From Clostridiales bacterium UBA4653 (GTDB lineage: Bacteria > Bacillota > Clostridia > Oscillospirales > CAG-272): DNA of 17,682 nt. Positions 1 through 6,571 of the stretch are shown here, piece by piece. A program made the translations under genes and the position numbers. Location of the stretch: positions 1 to 17,682 of the forward strand of contig DHMB01000033.1 in NCBI GenBank assembly GCA_002405565.1, read 5' to 3'. Position 1 is the first letter of the stretch. Each line of letters opens with the position of its first letter. The notes below the pieces were generated by a model. The model saw only the letters and a list, made by a program, of their open reading frames with translations. It ran no database searches and was not told the DNA's origin.

Positions 1-206
1 GGAGCTATTCCGCTTGCGTTTGCAAGATCTTCGATCTTCTGACCGTGCTCATCCGAGCCTGTGCAGAAGAAAACGTCATACCCCTGCGACTTTTTATAGC
101 GCGCGATGGCGTCCGCAAGGACGGGGTCATACGAATTGCCGACGTGCGGCTTGCGGGAAGCATAAGCTATCGCAGTTGTAATATAGTATTTTCCTTTGTT
201 TTCCAT
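1..206 (-). CDS. metG: Methionyl-tRNA synthetase, N-terminal fragment (runs off window)
   Basis: Class I aminoacyl-tRNA synthetase that charges tRNA-Met with methionine in the cytoplasm. Only the first 68 codons are in the window; the rest lies beyond base 1. The visible residues begin MENKGKYYITTAIAYASRKP and continue HVGNSYDPVLADAIARYKKS, then GYDVFFCTGSDEHGQKIE. These are the characteristic MetG N-terminus: strand 1 of the Rossmann fold, the HIGH-like signature (here HVGN), and the TGSDEHGQKIE block. The ATG at 206 follows an AGGAGAAGG ribosome binding site that overlaps the stop of nagA. The two genes are 10 nt apart and almost certainly co-transcribed. The identification is secure; the C-terminal architecture cannot be seen. 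Confidence 0.95.
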   Translation of the reverse strand, partial: MENKGKYYITTAIAYASRKPHVGNSYDPVLADAIARYKKSQGYDVFFCTGSDEHGQKIEDLANASGIA

Positions 207-216
207 TGTCCTTCTC

Positions 217-1338
217 CTATATAATCTTTTTCCCGCCGATGATGACGGAGGAAATATTTTTTTCTTTATCAAGCACGAGCATATCCGCCCGTTTTCCGAT
301 CTCAATCGAGCCGCAATCGCCGTAGATTCCGGTCATCTCTGCGGGCGTTTTCGTTGCGCATATCAGCGCTTCCTCAAAAGCGATATCGCAGAAGCGCATA
401 AGATTTTTGATTGCGTCGTGAAGGGTGAGAGTGCTGCCGACGATCGTTCCGTCCGCTTTCTTTGCGCCGCCTTCGGAGAGGGTAAACGGTATGCCGTTCA
501 TCTCGTAATTTCCGAAGGGAAGAGTCGCCTGCGGGATTGAATCGGTTATCAGAACGAGCCTGTCGCCGTCATATTTCTTTGCCTTATAGAGGGCGCGGAC
601 GGCTTCGGGTGAGACGTGCAGTCCGTCGCAGATGAGTTCCGCATAAGCGGATGACGCCATTGCCGCTCCCGCCGCTCCCGTGCCTCTGTGAGTCAGTGGG
701 GTCATTGCGTTGAAGGTGTGCGTAAACGAGACGGCGCCATCGGAGAGAGCCTTTTCACATTCCTCGGCGGTTGCGTTTGTATGTCCTATGCCGATCGTCG
801 CCGTTTCGGAGAGCTTCCGGATAAGCCCATCGGGAGCTTCTTCCGGAGCGACTGTAAAATGCGTTTTGAGAGGATATATTTCCTCCGCAAGGGCTGTCAT
901 TTCGCCTGCGTCCGGCTTGCGGATCAGGGAAACGTCGTGACAGCCGGGCTTTTTTGCGCTGATGTATGGCCCTTCGATATGGACTCCGGCAAAGCGCGCG
1001 CCGCCCGTCACCGTCGATTTTATATTTGAGATTGCCGAATTTATCTTCGGCAGAGCCGCTGTCATAACTGTCGGGAAAACGGTCGTTGTGCCGTGGCTTG
1101 CATATATCAGCGAGAGCTTTTCAAGCGCCTTTTCGTCCGCCTCCATTATGTCAACTCCGCCGCAGCCGTGCGTATGGACGTCAACATAGCCGGGGACTAT
1201 AAATTTTCCCGCACAGTCGATATTTTCATATTCCGAAAGGGCGCCGCAGATAACGCCGTCAGACACGTAAACGTCGCGCTTTACAAACGCCCGTTTTTCC
1301 GTATCGAACACGCTTGCGCCCGTCAATTTCAGTTTCAA
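217..1338 (-). CDS. nagA: N-acetylglucosamine-6-phosphate deacetylase
   Basis: Cytoplasmic amidohydrolase that deacetylates GlcNAc-6-phosphate to glucosamine-6-phosphate, in amino-sugar catabolism and cell-wall recycling. It is about 373 residues, the usual length. Visible family motifs are VDVHTHGCGG with the H-x-H at about residues 55-57, VHIEGPYIS with the metal-ligand Glu at about 122, IGIGHTNAT (His about 186), SFTHTFNAM (His about 207), DGLHVSPE, and LITDSI with the catalytic Asp at about 266. The start chosen is a TTG at 1338, because AAAGGAGA lies 7 nt upstream of it. The in-frame ATG at 1356 and the TTG at 1398, which overlaps the rsmI stop, lack a good ribosome binding site. It sits between rsmI and metG, with no nagB or PTS gene in view, so its role (catabolism or recycling) is not fixed by context. 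Confidence 0.93.
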   Translation of the reverse strand: MKLKLTGASVFDTEKRAFVKRDVYVSDGVICGALSEYENIDCAGKFIVPGYVDVHTHGCGGVDIMEADEKALEKLSLIYASHGTTTVFPTVMTAALPKINSAISNIKSTVTGGARFAGVHIEGPYISAKKPGCHDVSLIRKPDAGEMTALAEEIYPLKTHFTVAPEEAPDGLIRKLSETATIGIGHTNATAEECEKALSDGAVSFTHTFNAMTPLTHRGTGAAGAAMASSAYAELICDGLHVSPEAVRALYKAKKYDGDRLVLITDSIPQATLPFGNYEMNGIPFTLSEGGAKKADGTIVGSTLTLHDAIKNLMRFCDIAFEEALICATKTPAEMTGIYGDCGSIEIGKRADMLVLDKEKNISSVIIGGKKII

Positions 1339-1394
1339 TTCCGTTCTCCTTTTCATCCGAGATAACAAAAGTATATTACATTTTGCGGAGGTTT

Positions 1395-2273
1395 TCAATC
1401 TTTCCGCATTATTTTATTATATATTTCGCTTTTTCCGACGCCTCTGTCACGCGCAGTTGCCTTCATAGCGTCGCTTTTGCTCATTCCGAGGGAAATATAA
1501 TGCTCGACGTGCTCTTCTATCGTTAAAGTCTTCGCAAGGGAATTTTCTTCTTCCTTCGGCGCGCCCTCGATTATAAGCACGAATTCTCCCTTCGGCGTGA
1601 CGGTTTTATAATAGTCAACCGCGCCGGAAAGGGTCGTGCGGATGACCTCTTCATTTATTTTCGTAAGCTCGCGACAGAGGGCGATTTTCCTGTCTCCGAG
1701 GGCGGAGAGAAGCTCGTCCAGAGTCTTTGTCAGCCTGTGCGGCGCTTCATAGAAAATCAGCGTGCGCTTTTCGGCTTTGACTTCGTCAATCGCCTCGCGC
1801 CTGTCGCCGGAGGCTGTCGGCAGGAACCCTTCAAAAGCGAACTTGCCCGTAAAAAGTCCGGAAACGGCAAGCGCAGACACGGCGGCGCATGGCCCGGGTA
1901 TGACGGAAACGGGTATTCCTCTTTCCGCGCAGAGACGGACAATATCCTCGCCGGGGTCGCTTATTGCGGGCATACCGGCGTCTGTCACAAGTGCGCAGGA
2001 TTCGCCTGCGGCGAGTCTTTCGGCAATGCCTTCGCCCTTTTGCTTTTTATTGTGCTCGTAATATGAGCAGAGCGGCTTTTTTATGCCGAATTTTGAAAGC
2101 ATGGCGCCGGAAACTCGCGTGTCCTCCGCGGCGATGAAGTCAACCTCGGAGAGTACCTTTTTCGCTCTTTCGGAAAGATCAGAAAGGTTGCCGATAGGCG
2201 TGCCGACAAGGTAGAGCGTGCCTTTCATTACGGCGTTTTTTTCGTGTGTTTCAGGGCTTTTTATAGTATCCAT
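1395..2273 (-). CDS. rsmI: 16S rRNA (cytidine(1402)-2'-O)-methyltransferase
   Basis: SAM-dependent enzyme of the tetrapyrrole-methylase fold that 2'-O-methylates C1402 in the 16S rRNA decoding centre. It is 292 residues, normal for RsmI. Motifs in order are YLVGTPIGNL (about 21-30), FIAAEDTR (46-53), ALVTDAGMPAISDPG (94-108), VIPGPCA (124-130, with Cys-Ala where Ser-Ala is common) and FEGFLP (147-152). The start at 2273 is supported by GGAG six nt upstream. The internal ATG at 2228 (MKGTLYLVG) is nearer the usual N-terminus but has no ribosome binding site. The first 23 nt overlap the 3' end of the upstream methyltransferase gene, implying translational coupling. The trmN6-rsmI order resembles the yabB-yabC region of Bacillus. 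Confidence 0.95.
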   Translation of the reverse strand: MDTIKSPETHEKNAVMKGTLYLVGTPIGNLSDLSERAKKVLSEVDFIAAEDTRVSGAMLSKFGIKKPLCSYYEHNKKQKGEGIAERLAAGESCALVTDAGMPAISDPGEDIVRLCAERGIPVSVIPGPCAAVSALAVSGLFTGKFAFEGFLPTASGDRREAIDEVKAEKRTLIFYEAPHRLTKTLDELLSALGDRKIALCRELTKINEEVIRTTLSGAVDYYKTVTPKGEFVLIIEGAPKEEENSLAKTLTIEEHVEHYISLGMSKSDAMKATARDRGVGKSEIYNKIMRKD

Positions 2274-3006
2274 TGAAGTCTCCGTTTGTGTATATATAGT
2301 TCATTTCGTCAGTATAGCCGCTTTGCGACATATTGACCTTCGATTTATAAATCATCAGCGGCCGGGTGAAGAATACGCCTTCGCCTCCGCCCTTTACGCC
2401 CTCACAGAGGACAAGGCAGGGAACGTGATTTTCTGTCGGATAGACGACTGTCACTCTTTTCGGTTCAATGCCGTTTTTGCGCATTGAATATATCATCTCC
2501 GCCATCCTGTCCGGTCGGTAAACGCAGACAAAGCTACCGCCGAAGCGGAGAAGCCTTGACGCTACGGAGGAAAAATCCGCAATGCCGCCCGTAACCTCTC
2601 TCCGGCAGATTCTTGCGGATTCGTTTTCGCTTTCGAGTCCCGCGCCGGTTCTGAGATATGGTGGGTTTGAAAATACGGTATCGAATTTGCCGTTATATTC
2701 CTTGCCCGCGCTTCTTACGTCGCCGCAGACAACCTCTATCTTATCCGAAAGGCGATTGAAATCGACATTTTTCGCCGCAATATCCGCAAGGGAGGGCTGA
2801 ATCTCAAAAGCGGTTATATGTTTTGCCTTACCTCTTGCGGCACAGAGCATTGAGATAACTCCGTTTCCTGCGCCGAGCTCGGCAAATTTTCCATCCGTCG
2901 CCTTTTTTATATATGCGGAGAGCAGATATGCGTCCGTTCCGAAGTCAAGCGAGCCGTCAAGGGAAAAAAGCGAGAGCGAATCGTTTATTTTTTCGGGCTT
3001 GTCCAT
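2251..3006 (-). CDS. trmN6: TrmN6/YabB-like tRNA (adenine-N6)-methyltransferase
   Basis: Class I (Rossmann) SAM-dependent methyltransferase of the family annotated as tRNA1(Val) adenine-37 N6-methyltransferase; it acts on RNA in the cytoplasm. The 251 residues begin with the family's N-terminal segment (SLFSLDGSLDFGTDAYLLS). SAM motif I follows, FAELGAGNGVISML at about 41-54, then an acidic motif around AFEIQPSLADIA. The adenine-N6 signature NPPY is at 114-117 and a C-terminal Rossmann strand, VPCLVLCE, follows. The ATG at 3006 shares one base with the stop of the preceding TrmH-family gene (TAATG), and its own 3' end overlaps rsmI by 23 nt, so all three are probably translationally coupled. 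The fold and N6-adenine chemistry are secure; the exact tRNA target is inferred from family and synteny. Confidence 0.82.
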   Translation of the reverse strand: MDKPEKINDSLSLFSLDGSLDFGTDAYLLSAYIKKATDGKFAELGAGNGVISMLCAARGKAKHITAFEIQPSLADIAAKNVDFNRLSDKIEVVCGDVRSAGKEYNGKFDTVFSNPPYLRTGAGLESENESARICRREVTGGIADFSSVASRLLRFGGSFVCVYRPDRMAEMIYSMRKNGIEPKRVTVVYPTENHVPCLVLCEGVKGGGEGVFFTRPLMIYKSKVNMSQSGYTDEMNYIYTNGDFNGYYKKP

Positions 3007-3767
3007 TATTTTCTCCCTCTGCGGAAAATTTCAAACGCAATGATCGATGCCGCCGAGGCTGCCGAAAGCGCGGCGGGGAATTCTCTGCCGTAATCAAGGC
3101 AGACCACAGAATCACATTCCGCCAGCGCCGCCTGCGTGATTCCACGCTTTTCGCCGCCGACTATGAGCAGCAGCGGACGCTTTATATCCGCGTCATAAAT
3201 TGAGACGGCGTCCTTTGTCTTGTCGGCGGCGAGGACGGCAAAGCCCTTTCTGCGAAAGAGCTTTGCCGCGGCGGCGCTGTCGGCAACAAATATTCTGAAA
3301 AGCTCGGAAGCCCCCGCCGACGCCCGGCAGACGACTCCCGCGGCACTCATCCAGTTTCTCGGCGGAACGATTATCCCGCTTGCCCCCGCCGCATAAAGCG
3401 ACCGCAGGCAATAGCCGAAGTTATAAGGGTCTTCAATACCTTCAAGCATAACCCAGAAATCGCCCGAAATATCGGCTTCGGTAAGCTCCGGAAGGGGTCT
3501 TTCGGAGCAGACGGCGATAATGCCGCCGTGCGAATTTCCAATGCAGAGCTCATCTATTTCGGCACTGTCAACCCCGCGGACGGCAAAACCGAGCTCCTCG
3601 CCTCTGTGACGAAGATATGATATTTCTTTCATTTTCGATTCCGCTTTCGCGCGGTCGAAAAGAATCTCTTCGATTTTTCGTCCGTTTCCGGCGGAAAGCA
3701 CGGCGCGGATCGACACCATTCCTTCCATTATGTTTGAACCTGCAAATTTTTCGTTTTCCTTTTTCAT
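3006..3767 (-). CDS. TrmH/SpoU-family RNA 2'-O-methyltransferase (divergent motif III)
   Basis: SPOUT-class RNA methyltransferase, 253 residues, probably ribose-methylating an rRNA or tRNA. An N-terminal substrate-binding segment (about 1-90) precedes the knotted SpoU domain. Motif I reads EGIEDPYNFGYCLRSLYAAG (about 109-128), with Asn116 and the catalytic-type Arg122. Motif II is LLIVGGEKRGI (200-210). The usual motif III (L-N-V-S-V-A-A-A-I) is replaced at about 234-246 by L-S-A-A-S-A-A-S-I-I-A-F-E, so the SAM-contacting Asn and Ser are not in their normal places. The start at 3767 has AGGAG 4 nt upstream, and the preceding SLH gene ends 7 nt away. The target cannot be assigned; RlmB-like activity is one possibility. 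Confidence 0.8.
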   Translation of the reverse strand: MKKENEKFAGSNIMEGMVSIRAVLSAGNGRKIEEILFDRAKAESKMKEISYLRHRGEELGFAVRGVDSAEIDELCIGNSHGGIIAVCSERPLPELTEADISGDFWVMLEGIEDPYNFGYCLRSLYAAGASGIIVPPRNWMSAAGVVCRASAGASELFRIFVADSAAAAKLFRRKGFAVLAADKTKDAVSIYDADIKRPLLLIVGGEKRGITQAALAECDSVVCLDYGREFPAALSAASAASIIAFEIFRRGRK

Positions 3768-3774
3768 AATGCTC

Positions 3775-4446
3775 CTAAGATCTCAGTTTTTTCCCGCTTT
3801 CCTTTATCCGGTAAAGCGTGAGCGCCAGCTCCGCGCGGGTCATGTCGCGTTCGGGGCGGAAGGTTCCGTCCGGATAGCCTATCATATATTCGAGAGAAAT
3901 GACTGTTTTTACATTCTGTATATAGGGCAGATATGTATCGCCGATGTCCGAAAAACGGTCGACGTTTGAGTTTGAAGCGACGGTGTCCGTCAACGCTCCG
4001 ATAATATACGCCGCTTCCTGTCTTGTGACGTTTTCAAGCGGTAAAAAATATGTTTTTCCGTTATCGCGGAGAGTTCCCATAAGCCCGAGAGCGCAGACTG
4101 TCCTGACATACGGAATGAGCTCGTCCGGCGTGTCGCCGATGTCGCAAAGTCCCGCGTCGTAACGGAAATATTTATCCGGATTTATGCCGAGATATTCGAC
4201 GAGCACAGCGGCAAATTCGGCTCTTGTGACCGTTTCGTCCGGGAGGAAAAGCGCCTCGCCGTCGGGCGAGCTTTTGCATGACATATAGCCGCTTTTGCAG
4301 GCGAAAACAATCGCGTCGCAGGCATAACTGTCTTCGGAGTCCGTCGGCAGAGGGTGTGACCCTCCGGAAAACACGGCAACCGCACACAGCACAACGGCAA
4401 ATACGGAGAGAGCGAGAGTCAGAGAAAGAGATATTCGTTTTTTCAT
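3775..4446 (-). CDS. Secreted or membrane-anchored protein made of three SLH repeats
   Basis: A 223-residue exported protein. The N-terminus is MKKR followed by a hydrophobic stretch to about residue 28, acting as signal peptide or membrane anchor; no lipobox is evident. The rest is almost entirely three S-layer homology repeats, marked by TRAEFAAVL (about 74-82), TRQEAAYII (141-149) and TRAELALTL (203-211). The last is preceded by IGYPDGTFRPERDM, the classic SLH segment. SLH triplets bind pyruvylated secondary wall polymers, so the protein probably attaches non-covalently to the cell wall. Unusually it has no obvious cargo domain. The ATG has AAAGGA upstream. It sits 5' of three RNA methyltransferase genes with which it may be co-transcribed; a 5' inverted repeat (4462-4484) may mark separate control. 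Confidence 0.85.
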   Translation of the reverse strand: MKKRISLSLTLALSVFAVVLCAVAVFSGGSHPLPTDSEDSYACDAIVFACKSGYMSCKSSPDGEALFLPDETVTRAEFAAVLVEYLGINPDKYFRYDAGLCDIGDTPDELIPYVRTVCALGLMGTLRDNGKTYFLPLENVTRQEAAYIIGALTDTVASNSNVDRFSDIGDTYLPYIQNVKTVISLEYMIGYPDGTFRPERDMTRAELALTLYRIKESGKKLRS

Positions 4447-4461
4447 TTTCGGAGTCCTTTC

Positions 4462-4484
4462 GATTTACATAAAATCTGTAAATC
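4462..4484. repeat. 8-bp inverted repeat in the leader of the SLH gene
   Basis: GATTTACA and TGTAAATC form a perfect 8-bp inverted repeat with a 7-nt centre, 16-38 nt upstream of the SLH start codon. In RNA it would be an AT-rich, weak hairpin, so a protein-binding operator (TACA-n7-TGTA core) is at least as likely. No convincing -35/-10 pair is visible beside it, so its function is open. Confidence 0.45.
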
Positions 4485-4505
4485 AAATATAGCACAACGT
4501 AAATG

Positions 4506-4537
4506 AAAAATCGGTCGGAGAAGGGCTGTCAGCCGAC
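4506..4537 (-). terminator. Weak candidate terminator after the NERD-like gene
   Basis: On the minus strand GTCGG and CCGAC, separated by 14 nt, can pair immediately before CGATTTTT. The stem overlaps the stop codon and competes with a smaller GGCT/AGCC hairpin. It is poor as a terminator and may allow read-through into the SLH gene. Confidence 0.25.
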
Positions 4538-5251
4538 GCCGTTTTTTCTGTTAAAAGCGCGCGCACGGCTCGCTTTTGGGGAATTATTACGTATTGCGCG
4601 GATTATTGTCGCGCGTTCCTTTTTTGTCAGGGGCTTTTTGCTTTTCTGTGATTTTATGAATTCCGCGCCTTCCGTCAGATTGAAAACGTCGTCGGGCTTG
4701 CCCTCGAAAACGTTCTTTTCGGAGGTGAATATCGTAACGCAGGTAATTTTATAAGCCGGAAGGTTTTCTTTTTTCAGAAGAGTCGAGAGAGACTCCGAAT
4801 ATTTTTCGTTCTGGATGACGGGACTTTCAAAGTCCTCCTCTTTGACCTCACCCGAGCGGGTTCGCACGGTTCTGTGCCAGAGGTATTCATCCTCGCAATA
4901 TATTCTCCCCATCTTGTCGCTGATGTTGACAATGTATATTCCGGACGGGAGAACGATTATATCGCTGACCTCCGAATACATTTTTCTGCCGAGCCTGTCG
5001 AGGCGGGGAAGCCATACTCCGGAAAGGACGTTTCCTTCTCCGAAGCAGGCGCAAAGATAAGCGGAAGCGGCGTCGACAGAGGGACGCGAATATGAAAGGA
5101 TTTTCTTTTTTGTGACGGATGAGCTGATTTTAAGCGCAAGTTTCATCAGTCCGAACGCGATAAGCGCGATGACGGCGCACATAATAAGCGGTGCGAGCTT
5201 TTCCGTAAATATCCCTCCTTCCGTAGCTTCACATAATTCTACATAATACAT
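4529..5251 (-). CDS. Membrane-anchored NERD-like domain protein, nuclease residues apparently lost
   Basis: A 240-residue protein (225 if translation starts at codon 16). One transmembrane segment lies at about 19-42 (LAPLIMCAVIALIAFGLMKL), followed by a cytoplasmic domain resembling NERD (nuclease-related domain). Matches are SDIIVLPSGIYIVN (96-109) for the usual D-h-h-h-x-x-x-G-I-F-V-I-E, then GRIYC, then SPVIQN (143-148) for the NP-x-x-Q block, and VTIFTSEKN (172-180). The E-x-K pair expected after GI(F/Y) is N109-x-S111 here, so nuclease activity is doubtful. The C-terminus is basic and probably disordered. The start is uncertain: the only in-frame ATG near the 5' end overlaps the predicted -10 box, while a strong AGGAGG sits 7 nt before an in-frame ACG at 5206. 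Confidence 0.65.
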   Translation of the reverse strand: MYYVELCEATEGGIFTEKLAPLIMCAVIALIAFGLMKLALKISSSVTKKKILSYSRPSVDAASAYLCACFGEGNVLSGVWLPRLDRLGRKMYSEVSDIIVLPSGIYIVNISDKMGRIYCEDEYLWHRTVRTRSGEVKEEDFESPVIQNEKYSESLSTLLKKENLPAYKITCVTIFTSEKNVFEGKPDDVFNLTEGAEFIKSQKSKKPLTKKERATIIRAIRNNSPKASRARAFNRKNGVG

Positions 5252-5278
5252 AATATCATATTACACACAATTTTTCAA
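5250..5278 (-). promoter_or_regulatory. Sigma-A-type promoter of the NERD-like gene and downstream operon
   Basis: TTGAAA (5278-5273), a 17-nt spacer and TATTAT (5255-5250) read on the minus strand. Transcription should start near 5243. It lies back to back with the CDF promoter in a 114-nt intergenic region and probably drives the genes leftward towards metG. Confidence 0.75.
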
Positions 5279-5297
5279 GAGAAAAGGCGCAAAGCTA

Positions 5298-5326
5298 TTG
5301 CGAAAAATAAAAAAGTATGATAGAAT
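5298..5326 (+). promoter_or_regulatory. Sigma-A-type promoter of the CDF transporter gene
   Basis: TTGCGA, a 17-nt spacer and TAGAAT on the plus strand, about 40 nt before the ATG at 5366. A small inverted repeat, CGCAA-agcta-TTGCG (5288-5302), overlaps the -35 box and could be an operator. The leader is only about 33 nt, too short for a metal riboswitch. Confidence 0.75.
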
Positions 5327-5365
5327 AGTCGCTAAACAAAATTGCTTTGCGGGGAAAACGATACC

Positions 5366-6535
5366 ATGTTCGGACTTTTATCAAAAATTTTCATAAAGAA
5401 CAGAGATGACCTTGAAAATCCCTCCGTGCGCCGCGCATATGGGGTTCTTTCCGGTGCTCTCGGAATAGTTCTGAATATACTTCTTTTTGCCGGAAAGCTG
5501 ACGGCGGGACTTATCAGCGGCTCGGTTGCCATAGTTGCCGACGCTCTCAATAACCTCTCTGACGCGGGCTCGTCCGTCATAACGCTTATAGGCTTCCGCA
5601 TGGCGGGGCAAAAGCCCGATAAAGGGCACCCGTTCGGTCACGGAAGAATCGAATATATATCGGGGCTGATAGTTTCAATGCTGATAATCCTTATGGGCTT
5701 TGAGCTCGGAAAGAGCTCTGTCGAAAAGATTATTTCGCCGGGCGGAACGGAATTCAGCGCGGTTGCCGCTGTAATTCTGGCAGCTTCAGTGCTTGTCAAG
5801 CTCTATATGTGCTATTATAACGGCAAAGTCGGAAAGAAAATCTCCTCGCCCGCGATGAAAGCGACTGCGACGGACAGCCTCAGCGACTGCATTTCGACGA
5901 CCGTCGTTCTAATATGTATGTTCATAACGAAATTCACGGGCTTTGACCTTGACGGTATCTGCGGGGCAGCTGTCGCGCTCTTCATTTTCATATCGGGTCT
6001 GCGCGCCGCAAAGGAGACGATAGACCCGCTTCTCGGCGTTCCTCCGACGGAGGAGTTTGTCGACGAGATAGGCGAAACCGTTATGTCGCACAAGGGAGTT
6101 CTCGGCTTTCACGATCTCATCGTCCACGATTACGGCCCCGGCAGACGGATGATCTCCCTTCATGCGGAGGTTCCCGCCGATGAGGATCTGCTCAAAACGC
6201 ACGATACGATAGACAATATCGAGAAAGAGCTTTCGGCAAAGCTCGGCTGTGACGCCGTCATCCACATGGATCCGATCGAAACGGACGATAAGATTACAAT
6301 GGAGGCAAGAGAAAAAATCGCCGAGCTTGTGAAGATAATCGACGAAAGAGTTACAATCCACGATTTCCGCATGGTCACCGGCCCGACGCATACGAACGTT
6401 ATTTTCGATATAGTCGTGCCCTATGAGGTCAAACGTCCGGAAGCTGAGATACGGCGCGATATTGAGCGCATGGTCAAAACGCTGGACGAAAATTATTATG
6501 CGACGGTTCATGTCGACAAATCGTTTGTAAGATGA
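5366..6535 (+). CDS. Cation diffusion facilitator (CDF) family divalent metal transporter
   Basis: Inner-membrane metal/proton antiporter, about 389 residues, probably exporting Mn, Fe or Zn. The six-helix domain spans about 25-215. Candidate site residues are D59 and N63 in helix 2 (ADALNNLSD), with D66 nearby, GHPFGHGRIE at 87-96, and D170/D174 in helix 5 (ATDSLSD), where zinc exporters such as YiiP have His-x-x-x-Asp. Asp in helix 5 is a pattern associated with manganese-type CDFs, so Mn is an inference. The cytoplasmic tail (about 230-389) is roughly twice the usual length and appears to hold two ferredoxin-like repeats, beginning GFHDLIVHDYGPG and TIHDFRMVTGPTH. The ATG at 5366 has only a weak GGGG upstream; an in-frame TTG at 5342 is less likely. 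Confidence 0.9.
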   Translation: MFGLLSKIFIKNRDDLENPSVRRAYGVLSGALGIVLNILLFAGKLTAGLISGSVAIVADALNNLSDAGSSVITLIGFRMAGQKPDKGHPFGHGRIEYISGLIVSMLIILMGFELGKSSVEKIISPGGTEFSAVAAVILAASVLVKLYMCYYNGKVGKKISSPAMKATATDSLSDCISTTVVLICMFITKFTGFDLDGICGAAVALFIFISGLRAAKETIDPLLGVPPTEEFVDEIGETVMSHKGVLGFHDLIVHDYGPGRRMISLHAEVPADEDLLKTHDTIDNIEKELSAKLGCDAVIHMDPIETDDKITMEAREKIAELVKIIDERVTIHDFRMVTGPTHTNVIFDIVVPYEVKRPEAEIRRDIERMVKTLDENYYATVHVDKSFVR

Positions 6536-6564
6536 AAAAAAGCACCCGCAAAGGGTGCTTTTTT
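6535..6564. terminator. Bidirectional intrinsic terminator between the CDF gene and tyrS
   Basis: AGCACCC-gcaaa-GGGTGCT, flanked by A-run and T-run on both sides, overlapping the last base of the CDF stop codon and 7 nt from the tyrS stop. It has a U-tract on either strand, so it can end transcription of both convergent genes. Confidence 0.93.
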
Positions 6565-6571
6565 GCTGTTT

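Noticed and set aside
5327..5365. Metal riboswitch upstream of the CDF gene
   Set aside because: The predicted leader is only about 33 nt, too short for yybP-ykoY or NiCo-type riboswitches.
5909..6511. 200-codon minus-strand frame opposite the CDF gene
   Set aside because: No family resemblance and no ribosome binding site; it mirrors the codon bias of the transporter gene.
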